From Zobellia russellii (GTDB lineage Bacteria; Bacteroidota; Bacteroidia; Flavobacteriales; Flavobacteriaceae): a stretch of 64,000 nt of DNA. The notes under the pieces were generated by a model. That model saw only the letters and a list, made by a program, of their open reading frames with translations, did no database searches and had not been told where the DNA came from. The stretch spans positions 310,001-374,000 of the forward strand of contig NZ_JACSOI010000005.1 of NCBI RefSeq assembly GCF_018728565.1. Reading direction: 5' to 3'. Shown here in pieces: positions 44,339 to 52,545 of this stretch (positions within the stretch are counted from its first letter, which is position 1; each line of letters opens with the position of its first letter). The position numbers and the translations under genes were made by a program.

Positions 44339-46306
44339 CTAGCAGAAATTAAACCAATAACGTACACCGTCCTCAGCAGTTTTATCAATATTCAAAGTAG
44401 TTTGAAGCTGGTTTGCCAAACGGTTCATTAGTCTTATTCCCATTGAAGAATTGGCTCGCTCATCTGTGTCTTCGGGAAGGCCGATTCCATTATCCGAATA
44501 TTCAAAATATCCTTCTTTCTCTCCAATTTTACGAATATGAATGTAAATCTTTCCATTTTCGTCGTTCTCGGGAAAAGCGTATTTAAAGGAGTTGGAAACA
44601 AGTTCGTTGAGCATTAAACCAAACGGAATAGCACGATCAATATCAAGCTCCACACCTTCGGCATCAACAGTTATATTAATATTGTGACCACCCTTTTTGT
44701 AAACGGATTGCACACTATTGATAAGACTCTCTATATAACTCTGCATTTCAATAACCGAAAGATCTTCGTTCTGATATAATTTTTGGTGAATCAATGCCAT
44801 TGCCTTAACCCTACTCTTCCCTTCTTCCAAAGCTTCTATTGCCGCTTTACTTCTGGTATTCTTGGTCTGCAAGCTCAGTAAACTGGAAACCATCTGCAGG
44901 TTGTTCTTTACCCTATGGTGAATCTCTTTTAAAAGCGAATCTTTTTCTACCAAAGAGTTTTCTATAATATACTTCTGTTCTGCAATAAGCCGTTGGTTTT
45001 TAATACTCTTAAGATATGCATATACCAGTCCCGCAAAGCCTACAAGTGTGAACAATAATGAAATAAGAACCAAATTAATGTTTCTGTCCTTTGCCATCAT
45101 ATCACTACGCGACTTTTCCAAAGCTAATTTTTGCTCTGCCAACATGGTCTGCGACACAGCTAAATCCTGCCCCATAACGGTTGCCAATTGTTGCTTTCTT
45201 AATTCGGATTGATTATCTAATATAGAATCTCTTACGCGTATGTTCTTTTTAAGGTAAAGTGCGGCATTTTTGTAATCCTCGGTTTTGTCATAGTACAAGG
45301 CCAATAATCTATTCTTGCGCAATAAGTTCTCCGTGGTACTGGTCTCTAGATTGTCACTTAAAAAATCAGTAGCCTTTTCGTAATCTTGAAGCTGTAAATA
45401 ACATTCGCTTATAGCCAGACTATTTTCGGTTATCTCTGAAGAAAGTTCTTTGCTCTTGTATTTTTTAAGGGTATTAATGGCACTTTCTAAATGTGGTATA
45501 GCTTCTTTATATTGCTTTAGCTCAACATGGCACTTTCCAATATTGCCCTCTATAATACCTTTTAAAAGATTAGCTTGCTCAACTTCTTCCTCTGATTTTT
45601 TTCTGGTAATAAGGTTCATAAAAACATCTATGTAACCTTTTGCTTTTTTATAATGACTTAAAGCGGTGGGCGCCGATTCATCTAACCTGAGATAATTTCC
45701 TAAATTGTTGTAATATTCTGCTTGGGCATAGAAGTCATTCTCTTCAATGGTCTTCTTAACATTATCAATATAATGCTCCATTGCCTTTCTGTACATTCCT
45801 AAATTGGCATAGATATCGTAAAACGCAACGTTCTCGTTAATACCAAGTTCTCTCTGTTCTTTACGGATTTCAATCTGTTCGGTATACATGGTCAACTGGC
45901 CATAGTTGTCGTCCATTATATCCAGTAGCTTAGATTTTAGATAAATATCTAATTCCTCTTTTTCTCCGTAAAGTTCTTTTGCAATAGCTAAACTCTTATC
46001 GTAGTCTCCTAAATCATAATAGATTCTGGCTTGTATAAGTTTAAAGCGTACAATTTCGTCGGCGTCTTCATCCTTAATTGCAGCATTAAGGTATATTGTA
46101 ACCTCGTCTAACCAATCGTAAGTAGAGGTTTCTTGATAAAGGTCTGGAGTATTAAAGAAAAAGGTTAGTTTTTCGCTTGCATTCTCAATATCCATGAACT
46201 GCTGAAAAGGATTCTTATCAGTAGCTTCTTCTTCCTGCGCCGCTACGGAACAGATAAAGAATATTGCGCAAACAAGGATGGTATTTTTAAAGTAAATGTT
46301 GTTCAT
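44339..46306 (-). CDS. TPR-containing sensor histidine kinase (HisKA_2 type)
   Basis: A 655-residue membrane kinase. A signal peptide or first helix (residues 4-22) precedes a periplasmic region of tetratricopeptide-like helical repeats (about 40-370), for example YDLGDYDKSLAIAKELYGE and ELKQYKEAIPHLESAIN. A coiled segment and one transmembrane helix (near 400-425, LVLISLLFTLVGFAGLVYAY) follow. The dimerisation helix has the HisKA_2 H-box EIHHRVKNNLQMVSSLL, and the ATPase domain has the N-box LMLNELVSNSFKYAF and YSDNGIGLPE. It is the likely partner of the LytTR regulator, 657 bases upstream on the same strand. Confidence 0.93.
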   Translation of the reverse strand: MNNIYFKNTILVCAIFFICSVAAQEEEATDKNPFQQFMDIENASEKLTFFFNTPDLYQETSTYDWLDEVTIYLNAAIKDEDADEIVRFKLIQARIYYDLGDYDKSLAIAKELYGEKEELDIYLKSKLLDIMDDNYGQLTMYTEQIEIRKEQRELGINENVAFYDIYANLGMYRKAMEHYIDNVKKTIEENDFYAQAEYYNNLGNYLRLDESAPTALSHYKKAKGYIDVFMNLITRKKSEEEVEQANLLKGIIEGNIGKCHVELKQYKEAIPHLESAINTLKKYKSKELSSEITENSLAISECYLQLQDYEKATDFLSDNLETSTTENLLRKNRLLALYYDKTEDYKNAALYLKKNIRVRDSILDNQSELRKQQLATVMGQDLAVSQTMLAEQKLALEKSRSDMMAKDRNINLVLISLLFTLVGFAGLVYAYLKSIKNQRLIAEQKYIIENSLVEKDSLLKEIHHRVKNNLQMVSSLLSLQTKNTRSKAAIEALEEGKSRVKAMALIHQKLYQNEDLSVIEMQSYIESLINSVQSVYKKGGHNINITVDAEGVELDIDRAIPFGLMLNELVSNSFKYAFPENDENGKIYIHIRKIGEKEGYFEYSDNGIGLPEDTDERANSSMGIRLMNRLANQLQTTLNIDKTAEDGVRYWFNFC

Positions 46307-46617
46307 ATATCTAAAGGGAACAAAATCAAAAAAAGATACTCTGTTCTATTTATACTAGGTTCTTACATTAGCTTATGGCCTCTCGTCTTAATAGACACAA
46401 AAACAACATTTTAATCCACTAAAAGACTTTTCTAAGCTAATATATTTAATTGGTTATTTAGTCCATTTACTTATAAATTTATGAAAAAGGACTGTAAGAA
46501 AATAATCTATTCCAATAACAATTGAAAATATGTACGCTTGACAGATTCAATACAGCTATTCAGAGTTTTTTTCTTAAAGTAAAAATACCATTAACATACA
46601 GAGAAGGGGTCATTATT

Positions 46618-46648
46618 GTTGTGAAACTAGGCGTAGTTGTTGTGAAAC
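46618..46648 (+). repeat. Direct repeat pair 1 (GTTGTGAAAC, 21-bp spacing)
   Basis: Two exact copies of GTTGTGAAAC begin at 46618 and 46639, two helical turns apart. Flanks TT before and C/CC after are partly shared. The layout resembles the tandem sites bound by LytTR regulators. Confidence 0.7.
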
Positions 46649-46736
46649 CGTGCTCTTTGAACCTTTTTTCAGAGCGCAATTTTATTCAGTATAAAATAGT
46701 ATGGCTTGCGTTTTCTTACAAATATGCCCCAACTAA

Positions 46737-46770
46737 AAAGGAACCTAATCTTGGCAGATTAGGCTCCTTT
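46737..46770 (-). terminator. Second terminator-like hairpin in the regulator-kinase gap
   Basis: A 15-bp stem (46737-46751 with 46756-46770) with one mismatch and a four-base loop. On the minus strand the downstream arm runs into TTTTTAG; on the plus strand no T-run follows. It would end a minus-strand transcript that starts after the regulator's own terminator at 46911. Confidence 0.65.
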
Positions 46771-46862
46771 ACGAGAACACTATATGAAAATGAAAATTTG
46801 TAAATTCTTTTTCTTAAATACACCAGCAAAGTATTGTATTGATTGCGAAAAAGGAAAATAAT

Positions 46863-46893
46863 GTTGTGAAACCGCCAAAAGTTGTGGTGAACG
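46863..46893 (+). repeat. Direct repeat pair 2 (GTTGTGAAAC and a degenerate copy, 21-bp spacing)
   Basis: An exact GTTGTGAAAC at 46863-46872 and GTGGTGAACG at 46884-46893 (7 of 10 matching), again 21 bp apart. Confidence 0.55.
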
Positions 46894-46910
46894 TCATTTT
46901 ATGAAAACAA

Positions 46911-46945
46911 AAAAGAGGGAACATTAAAAATGCCCCCTCTTTTTA
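46911..46945 (-). terminator. Terminator after the LytTR regulator gene
   Basis: A 10-bp stem AAAAAGAGGG/CCCTCTTTTT (46911-46920 with 46936-46945) directly after the stop at 46964. The T-run is in the minus-strand direction. Confidence 0.8.
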
Positions 46946-46963
46946 TAATTCTAATTTTATTTT

Positions 46964-47713
46964 CTAAGAATTCATTGCAGATATAATGAACTCTTTAAAA
47001 TCTTTTGAAATAGGTATCAAGGTATCCTTAATCATGATATCCTTTGAATTGATTGCATCTATATGATCCACATTTACGATATACGACTTGTGGGCCCTGT
47101 AAAACTTGTTCTTAGGCAGTTTTTCTAGGTAATCCTTTAAAGGAGAACGCACCAAGAACTTCTTATCTACCGTGTTTACTTCTAAATACACATTATCTGC
47201 TTTGATAAAGCGAATATCGCTAAACTGAATTCTATAATAAAGATGTTGCTTCTTTACAAAGATTGAATCCTTTAGCACGGTATTGGACATAGGAACGTCT
47301 TCTTGGTTCTCCACTACCGCAGCAGATTTATCCGATCTTGTAAAGTTAGAAAGTGCTATTTCTATAGAAGTATATAAATCTTGCTGTTCAAAAGGCTTTA
47401 CCAAATAACCGTTTGGTTTAACTGTTTTTGCGTTTTCTACGGTAGCCCTATCCGAGTTAGAGGTTACAAAAATGAAAGGGATATCATAGTTTTCGCGAAT
47501 ATGCTTTCCTAAATCGATTCCTGTTTTATCCGAAGCCAAGATTATGTCAATTAAAACAAGATCAACATGTTGTGTTTTTAAAACTTCTTCGGCTTGTTCA
47601 TAGACAATAACATTATCTACAATCTCATACCCTATTTCCTCAAGCATAGATTGCATATCATCTGCGATGATAACATTGTCCTCTACGATTAGAATTCTGA
47701 TTGGTTGTTCCAA
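46964..47713 (-). CDS. LytTR-family response regulator
   Basis: A 249-residue response regulator. The receiver domain (about 5-125) has acidic Glu11/Asp12, phosphoacceptor Asp56 in LVLIDIILA, Thr in FIFVTSNSD, and Lys in YLVKPFE. The LytTR DNA-binding domain (about 150-249) includes IRFIKADNVYLEV and FYRAHKSYIVNVDHID. No ATG is usable: an in-frame stop lies upstream and the first Met inside (residue 20) would cut the receiver. The TTG at 47713 (MEQPIRILIVED) is therefore the start. It lies 34 bases after menA on the same strand and is probably partnered with the TPR kinase. Confidence 0.94.
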   Translation of the reverse strand: MEQPIRILIVEDNVIIADDMQSMLEEIGYEIVDNVIVYEQAEEVLKTQHVDLVLIDIILASDKTGIDLGKHIRENYDIPFIFVTSNSDRATVENAKTVKPNGYLVKPFEQQDLYTSIEIALSNFTRSDKSAAVVENQEDVPMSNTVLKDSIFVKKQHLYYRIQFSDIRFIKADNVYLEVNTVDKKFLVRSPLKDYLEKLPKNKFYRAHKSYIVNVDHIDAINSKDIMIKDTLIPISKDFKEFIISAMNS

Positions 47714-47747
47714 AATGGTTATTATTTAGTAGGTTTATATTCTAAAT

Positions 47748-48656
47748 TTACAAAAAAATATTACAACTGATGTAAATCAGTACTGACAAAAAGAAAGTGC
47801 TTAATGCCAATTTCTTTAACTCAGGATCTATTTGATCATTTCTATCTGTAGCATGCACTCTTTTTAAATGCAAGAAAATAGGTATAAAGGCAATTAAAGG
47901 TAAAAAAAATAGCCCACCTTTTAAATTCAAAACTGAAAATGCCAGTATACACAAGAAAGCCGTTATCAATAGTGCATAATGGTAGATTTTACCCTTCTGA
48001 AAACCAATGAACACTATAAGTGTATTTTTATTCGCATTCTTGTCCGATTCATAATCCCTTAAATTGTTGAGATTTAAAACCCCTGCACTCAATAGACCAA
48101 TTGCTATGGCCGGCAATAGAGACATAGCATACAACTGCTTTGTATACAATACCATTGAACCCATAACGGCCAATAATCCAAAGAAAAGAAAAACAAACAA
48201 ATCTCCCAGACCCCTGTACCCATAGGCAGAAGCCCCAACGGTATATTTTATTGCTGCCCAAATACTTGCCGCTCCCAAAATCAAAAACAAAATGGGATAT
48301 AACATATCTTCAAAGCCAAAAGCAAAATACACAAGGGCAACCACCAAAATAACATCTATAATTATGCTGAAAATTATGCCCTCTTTCAGTTCTTGCCTGG
48401 AAATACTCCCGCTTTGGAGTGCCCGCTTAGGACCTATTCTTTCATCATTATCGGTTCCCTTTACACCATCACCATAATCATTGGCAAAATTGGAGGTTAC
48501 CTGAAAACCTATTGTAGTTAGCAATGCCAGTACAAAGACTACCGTATCTTCAAAACCATATAAGTTAGCTAATGCCGTGCCTACTACTATACCTGAGACG
48601 GATAGTGGTAACGTTCTTAACCTAGCAGCACTTATCCAAGGATTAATGTTTCCCAA
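47748..48656 (-). CDS. menA: 1,4-Dihydroxy-2-naphthoate polyprenyltransferase (MenA)
   Basis: A 302-residue integral membrane prenyltransferase of the UbiA superfamily that attaches the isoprenoid tail to dihydroxynaphthoate, giving demethylmenaquinone. About eight to nine helices are visible. The Asp-rich first motif falls in NFANDYGDGVKGTDND and the second in NLRDYESDKNANKNTL. It starts ARLRTLPLSVSGI, typical of MenA. There is no ATG; a TTG at 48656, two bases after the upstream stop, is the likely start. It is flanked by the SPOR and LytTR genes. Confidence 0.95.
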   Translation of the reverse strand: MGNINPWISAARLRTLPLSVSGIVVGTALANLYGFEDTVVFVLALLTTIGFQVTSNFANDYGDGVKGTDNDERIGPKRALQSGSISRQELKEGIIFSIIIDVILVVALVYFAFGFEDMLYPILFLILGAASIWAAIKYTVGASAYGYRGLGDLFVFLFFGLLAVMGSMVLYTKQLYAMSLLPAIAIGLLSAGVLNLNNLRDYESDKNANKNTLIVFIGFQKGKIYHYALLITAFLCILAFSVLNLKGGLFFLPLIAFIPIFLHLKRVHATDRNDQIDPELKKLALSTFFLSVLIYISCNIFL

Positions 48657-48658
48657 AA

Positions 48659-49258
48659 TTATTCTGCGGATTCAATTTGAATTCGTTTTCCTTCTTTGTA
48701 AGATGCTACAAAGGCGTCTTGAAACCCTAAATCTACCAATTGTTCACGGAATTTCTGTGCTTCTTCCAAAGTTTCAAAATTACCTAACGAATATGAGTAA
48801 AAAGGATTGGTCTTAACGAACATGGTATTGGTTAGTGCTTCCGAAGCCAACGTAATATTATTATCTACAAACGATTTTATCTGTACGGAATATATTTTCT
48901 CCTTTTCCAAAAACTCCTTGGCCAAATAGAATTCCCTTACCAAACTTAATTCCTCGTTCTGTTGCTTTAGATTGTCTATCCTAGATTTAATTGCGTCCAA
49001 ACTATCTATTGAAACCAGTAAGTTACTAGGACTTTCAAAATTATTGGAAACATTTCTTCCTGCCGTGAAAGAAAAAACAATCAACGCCCCAATAAGGAAT
49101 AAGCCCGTTACACCGGCCAGTAGGTTACGCTGCAACTTCTTTTTTCTTATCTCCTTATTTTTAAACTTGATTTGATCCAGAAGACGTTCATTAATTATCT
49201 GCGCCTTGTCTATATCTTTGTGCAACTCTAGTAAGTCGCTTTCTTCTATAAATGGCAT
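48659..49258 (-). CDS. Coiled-coil membrane protein with SPOR-like domain
   Basis: A 199-residue protein. The N-terminal 45 residues are charged and helical, then one transmembrane helix (46-68, LLAGVTGLFLIGALIVFS), then a short coiled coil (80-115). The C-terminal 70 residues (FVKTNPFYSYSLGNFETLEE) resemble a SPOR peptidoglycan-binding domain, which recognises denuded glycan strands. The SPOR assignment rests on the FYSYSLGNFETLEEAQKF pattern and is moderate. The stop is two bases before the menA start, so the genes are coupled, although no link with menaquinone is known. Confidence 0.8.
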   Translation of the reverse strand: MPFIEESDLLELHKDIDKAQIINERLLDQIKFKNKEIRKKKLQRNLLAGVTGLFLIGALIVFSFTAGRNVSNNFESPSNLLVSIDSLDAIKSRIDNLKQQNEELSLVREFYLAKEFLEKEKIYSVQIKSFVDNNITLASEALTNTMFVKTNPFYSYSLGNFETLEEAQKFREQLVDLGFQDAFVASYKEGKRIQIESAE

Positions 49259-49441
49259 ATAATTATTTTTTCGAGGTTACACTGTTAAAGTTAACCAAAA
49301 TACCGAAAGATCGATGAAATGCACTCTCGGAATGTTGCGAAATTACCATATTCTGTGGTATAGCGAATTAATAGCGATGTTAAAAACTTACCGTTCATCG
49401 ATTAATTCATAGTAACGCATCCAAAAGAACCTCATTTTCAA

Positions 49442-50272
49442 TTAGACAGCGTGTATACCATCGTCCTTAATTTCTATTTTTCGTTCCCTATATAATGTTC
49501 CAACCCCTTTTTTAAAGGTTTTTTTACTCATTTGAAGTTCCCGCTTAATAAGTTCTGGATCAGATTTATCGTGAAGTGCCAAATATCCACCATGAGCCAT
49601 TAACTTTTTATAGATAGCTTCTGCTGCAGGTTCCAGAAGTTTTTCCCCAATGGGCTGCAATGAAATATCTAGTTTATTGTCCGGTCTAATATTTTTGATG
49701 TAGCCCTTGGTCCTATCTCCTACGGCTACATGCTTATAGATCTCATTGGAGTACACCAGACCTTTATGTTGATCGTTTATAATAACTTCCCAACCTAAAT
49801 CCGTTAATCTGGTAAAAAGTAAATCTACCTCTTGCCGTTCACGAACGGTAAGTTTGTCATTGCTTAAAAACTTATCAATTTTATTGGACCCCACCAGACG
49901 AAAAGAAACTTCGTCCATATAACAGCGTACTACGTACCACTGCCCTTCTTTCATCTTATCCCTCTGCTCACTAAAGGGCACAAGCAAATGTTTTTCAAGG
50001 CCCCAATCCATGAAAGCCCCTATCTTGTTTACTTCCGCAACTTGCAGAAATCCAAACTTGTTTCTTATAACACTAGGAGTCAATGTGGTGGCAATAGGTC
50101 TTTCTTCATGGTCCAAATAGCAGAATACCTTTATCATGTCACCAATATCAATTGTCTTTGGCACATACTTATTTGGTAAGAGAATTTCCGTACCAGTGGT
50201 ACTCCCTAAAAAGAGGCCCACACTAGTATCTCTAAGTACCTCTAACTCATTATAATTTCCCAGTTCGATCAT
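49442..50272 (-). CDS. CvfB-like S1-domain RNA-binding protein
   Basis: A 276-residue cytoplasmic protein with repeated S1-like domains and a C-terminal winged-helix-like region. Signature parts include GAFMDWGLEKHLLVPFSEQ, GLVYSNEIYKHVAVGDRTKG, DNKLDISLQPIG and the C-terminal GYLALHDKSDPELIKREL with KKTFKKGVGTLYRERKI. This is the CvfB family, first described as a virulence regulator in Staphylococcus. It begins the transcript with the SPOR and menA genes downstream. In related genomes menB often lies near here; no menB is in this window. Confidence 0.9.
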   Translation of the reverse strand: MIELGNYNELEVLRDTSVGLFLGSTTGTEILLPNKYVPKTIDIGDMIKVFCYLDHEERPIATTLTPSVIRNKFGFLQVAEVNKIGAFMDWGLEKHLLVPFSEQRDKMKEGQWYVVRCYMDEVSFRLVGSNKIDKFLSNDKLTVRERQEVDLLFTRLTDLGWEVIINDQHKGLVYSNEIYKHVAVGDRTKGYIKNIRPDNKLDISLQPIGEKLLEPAAEAIYKKLMAHGGYLALHDKSDPELIKRELQMSKKTFKKGVGTLYRERKIEIKDDGIHAV

Positions 50273-50308
50273 GGTGCAAAAGTAACTTTAAAAATTGGGT
50301 AAAAAAAA

Positions 50309-50333
50309 ACCGTCCACTTTAAAAGCGGACGGT
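50309..50333 (-). terminator. Terminator after the DUF2853 gene
   Basis: ACCGTCC/GGACGGT (50309-50315 with 50327-50333) with an inner CTTT/AAAG stem. On the minus strand it is followed by a long T-run, 27 bases after the stop at 50360. Confidence 0.85.
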
Positions 50334-50359
50334 CAAAAAAATTATGTTTTCTAGGTCTA

Positions 50360-50698
50360 CTAGTAAACAGAAGCTTTGTTAAAGTGCTTACAAAGCATAT
50401 AATAAATTACTGCTCTGTGCTTGTTTCTGTTTGAAGAACCATACTTTTCTACAACAGACTTTACAGCCTCCATTAATTTAGGGTCATCTGACATACCTAA
50501 CTTTTTCATTAGATAGTTTTTCTTAACAGTTTCCAATTCTTTTTCATCAGAACCTGAAACCTTAGAAGCATCGATATTATAGATCGCTGGACCAAGGCCC
50601 ACAGTTACTTTTGTCAGAAGATCCATGTCAGGAGTTTCTCCAAACTTTTCTTTAATGTCTTCTGCGTACTTTACAATCAAATCGTCTCTTTTACTCAT
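50360..50698 (-). CDS. DUF2853-family protein
   Basis: A 112-residue cytoplasmic helical protein. It begins MSKRDDLIVKYAEDIKEKFG and includes LLTKVTVGLGPAIYN, matching DUF2853, a small bacterial family of unknown function. The C-terminal half has KHRAVIYYMLCKHFNK. It lies 38 bases after menD on the same strand and is closed by its own terminator, so it is probably the last gene of a menF-menD transcript. Confidence 0.9.
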   Translation of the reverse strand: MSKRDDLIVKYAEDIKEKFGETPDMDLLTKVTVGLGPAIYNIDASKVSGSDEKELETVKKNYLMKKLGMSDDPKLMEAVKSVVEKYGSSNRNKHRAVIYYMLCKHFNKASVY

Positions 50699-50736
50699 AA
50701 TAGTTAGTGTTGATAAATGTTAACGGTTTATATTAA

Positions 50737-52497
50737 TTACTCCGAAGATATAAAATCAAAATAACCGAGCAAAATTTTGTTGTTCAAAAATCTTGGCGTT
50801 TGGACTTCCATAATTTTTGGTTTGTCCGATAGTTCGTAAAAATCTTTGAGCCTGTTATTCAGACTAGTTACCTCATTTACCGCTATATATTCAAACCCAA
50901 ATTGGCGACTTATAAGTTCTGCATTTTTATCATGGGCAGTTTCAAAGAACGTGGCAAAATTTTCGGTTTCTTCTTGACCCGGTAGGATTCTAAAAATGCC
51001 CCCTCCGTTATTATTTATAATTATTATCCTAAAATCTGGCCTAAGGTAGTTGTTCCAAAGACCATTGCTATCGTAGAAAAAACTTATATCGCCAGAAACC
51101 AATAACGTAGGGGTTTTACTATAATAAGCAGCACCTACAGCAGTAGATGTACTTCCGTCAATACCACTGGTTCCTCGGTTACAAAAAATCTGCAAAGAAG
51201 AGTCTAAATTAAAAAGTTGGGCGTAACGTACCGTTGAACTATTTGCCAATTGCACCTGATAATTTGATGGAATTGATTTTAAAATACTATCAAACGCCAA
51301 CATATCCGAAAACGGAATCTGATCTATGTACTCTTTTCTTTTTGCCTCGTATTGTACTCTCCTCTTGTTCCAATATTCAAAATACATACTGCTTTGCGGT
51401 TTTACTAAATCTAAAAAAGCCTTAAAAAAGTGATTGCTATTGGTTTTAAAATGATGTGTTAGGGAAAAAAAAGTATTGAACGCTTTAACTTCATCTACAT
51501 GCCAATGATGCTCCGGTGTGTATTCCCGCAAAAATGCTTTTATCTTTTTGGAAACTACAAGACCACCAAAGGTTAGCAATATTTGTGGTCGTAAATTTTG
51601 GAACAATACTTCTTTTTGGTCGCTTTTTTCAATTGGAGCCACTATACTATCTATGCTGGCAAAAAAATTAGGATGGTGAAGGTTGGATGTGGTTTCCGTT
51701 AAAACTACCACGGATGGGTCTGTTGCCAATACATCTAAAAATGATTGCTCTACCACATTTGGCGGGTTGACACCAACAAGCACCATCTTTTGGCCCGAAG
51801 CATTCCATATATCGGCGTAAGCCTTAAAATAGATAGCGGGACTAACATCCATGCCCGTTTCCGAAACGACTTGAGCCACAACGGAAGGTTCTGTAATCGT
51901 ATTATAAAGAGGCTCTTCAAAAGGCACATTAATATGCACTGGTAATTTCAATTGAAGCGCTACATTCAATACATTGTTAAGCTCGCTATTATTGTATTTT
52001 AGGATTTCTTGCTGCGCCAAATCATTGTCTTTTCCGGACAACCACTCAGGCATGTATTTCTTAACCCTATGCACCGCATGAGATACGTCTTGTTTTAAAT
52101 TGGCCGAATAGCCAATGTGTCTGTCAAAAACATTATCCTGTCTAATGGTCTGCCCATCTCCCACATCTATCTTATAGATCGGGCGATCTGCAGAAATGAC
52201 CACCAAAGGTATTCCGCTATAAAATGCCTCGGCAACGGCAGGATAGTAGTTCAACAATGCACTTCCAGAAGTACATACCATGGCAACGGGCTCGTGTAAT
52301 TGTTGCGCTATTCCCAATGCAAAAAAGGCGGCACTGCGCTCATCTACAATACTGAAACATTTAAAATAACGGTCTTCACTAAAATCAATGGTCAAAGGGG
52401 CATTTCTTGACCCTGGAGAAATTACAATGTTCTTTATCTGTTTCGCCTTGCAGTGTTGCACTACCAATTGAGCGGAGGGTATGCTAGAGTATCTCAT
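50737..52497 (-). CDS. menD: SEPHCHC synthase (MenD)
   Basis: A 586-residue thiamine-diphosphate enzyme that joins isochorismate and 2-oxoglutarate-derived succinic semialdehyde to give SEPHCHC in menaquinone synthesis. Typical parts are SPGSRNAPLTIDFS, DERSAAFFALGIAQ (the conserved Glu that activates ThDP is in this region), VVISADRP, and the ThDP/Mg motif VSGDISFFYDSNGLW with NNNGGGIFRILPG. The length is usual for Bacteroidota MenD. It lies 48 bases after menF. Confidence 0.95.
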   Translation of the reverse strand: MRYSSIPSAQLVVQHCKAKQIKNIVISPGSRNAPLTIDFSEDRYFKCFSIVDERSAAFFALGIAQQLHEPVAMVCTSGSALLNYYPAVAEAFYSGIPLVVISADRPIYKIDVGDGQTIRQDNVFDRHIGYSANLKQDVSHAVHRVKKYMPEWLSGKDNDLAQQEILKYNNSELNNVLNVALQLKLPVHINVPFEEPLYNTITEPSVVAQVVSETGMDVSPAIYFKAYADIWNASGQKMVLVGVNPPNVVEQSFLDVLATDPSVVVLTETTSNLHHPNFFASIDSIVAPIEKSDQKEVLFQNLRPQILLTFGGLVVSKKIKAFLREYTPEHHWHVDEVKAFNTFFSLTHHFKTNSNHFFKAFLDLVKPQSSMYFEYWNKRRVQYEAKRKEYIDQIPFSDMLAFDSILKSIPSNYQVQLANSSTVRYAQLFNLDSSLQIFCNRGTSGIDGSTSTAVGAAYYSKTPTLLVSGDISFFYDSNGLWNNYLRPDFRIIIINNNGGGIFRILPGQEETENFATFFETAHDKNAELISRQFGFEYIAVNEVTSLNNRLKDFYELSDKPKIMEVQTPRFLNNKILLGYFDFISSE

Positions 52498-52545
52498 GAA
52501 CTACAAAAATACAACGGTTTATTTCTTAAACCAATCTTGTTTAAA

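Larger units (their letters stand above)
46307..46963. other. 657-base gap with paired direct repeats and two hairpins
   Basis: The gap separates the response regulator and kinase genes (both minus strand). It holds two exact GTTGTGAAAC copies at 46618-46627 and 46639-46648, a third at 46863-46872, and a degenerate copy at 46884-46893. Each pair is spaced exactly 21 bp. Two hairpins are listed separately. The plus-strand frame 46522-46803 inside it looks spurious. I see no tRNA or convincing protein gene. Confidence 0.6.

Noticed and set aside
46522-46803. A 93-residue plus-strand frame in the regulator-kinase gap
   Set aside because: It begins at a TTG, has no family resemblance, and runs across the repeats and a hairpin. 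It looks like chance.
46785-46862. A 25-codon frame with four Cys-spaced residues (MKMKICKFFFLN...)
   Set aside because: Too short to separate from chance, and it overlaps the candidate minus-strand transcript and repeats.
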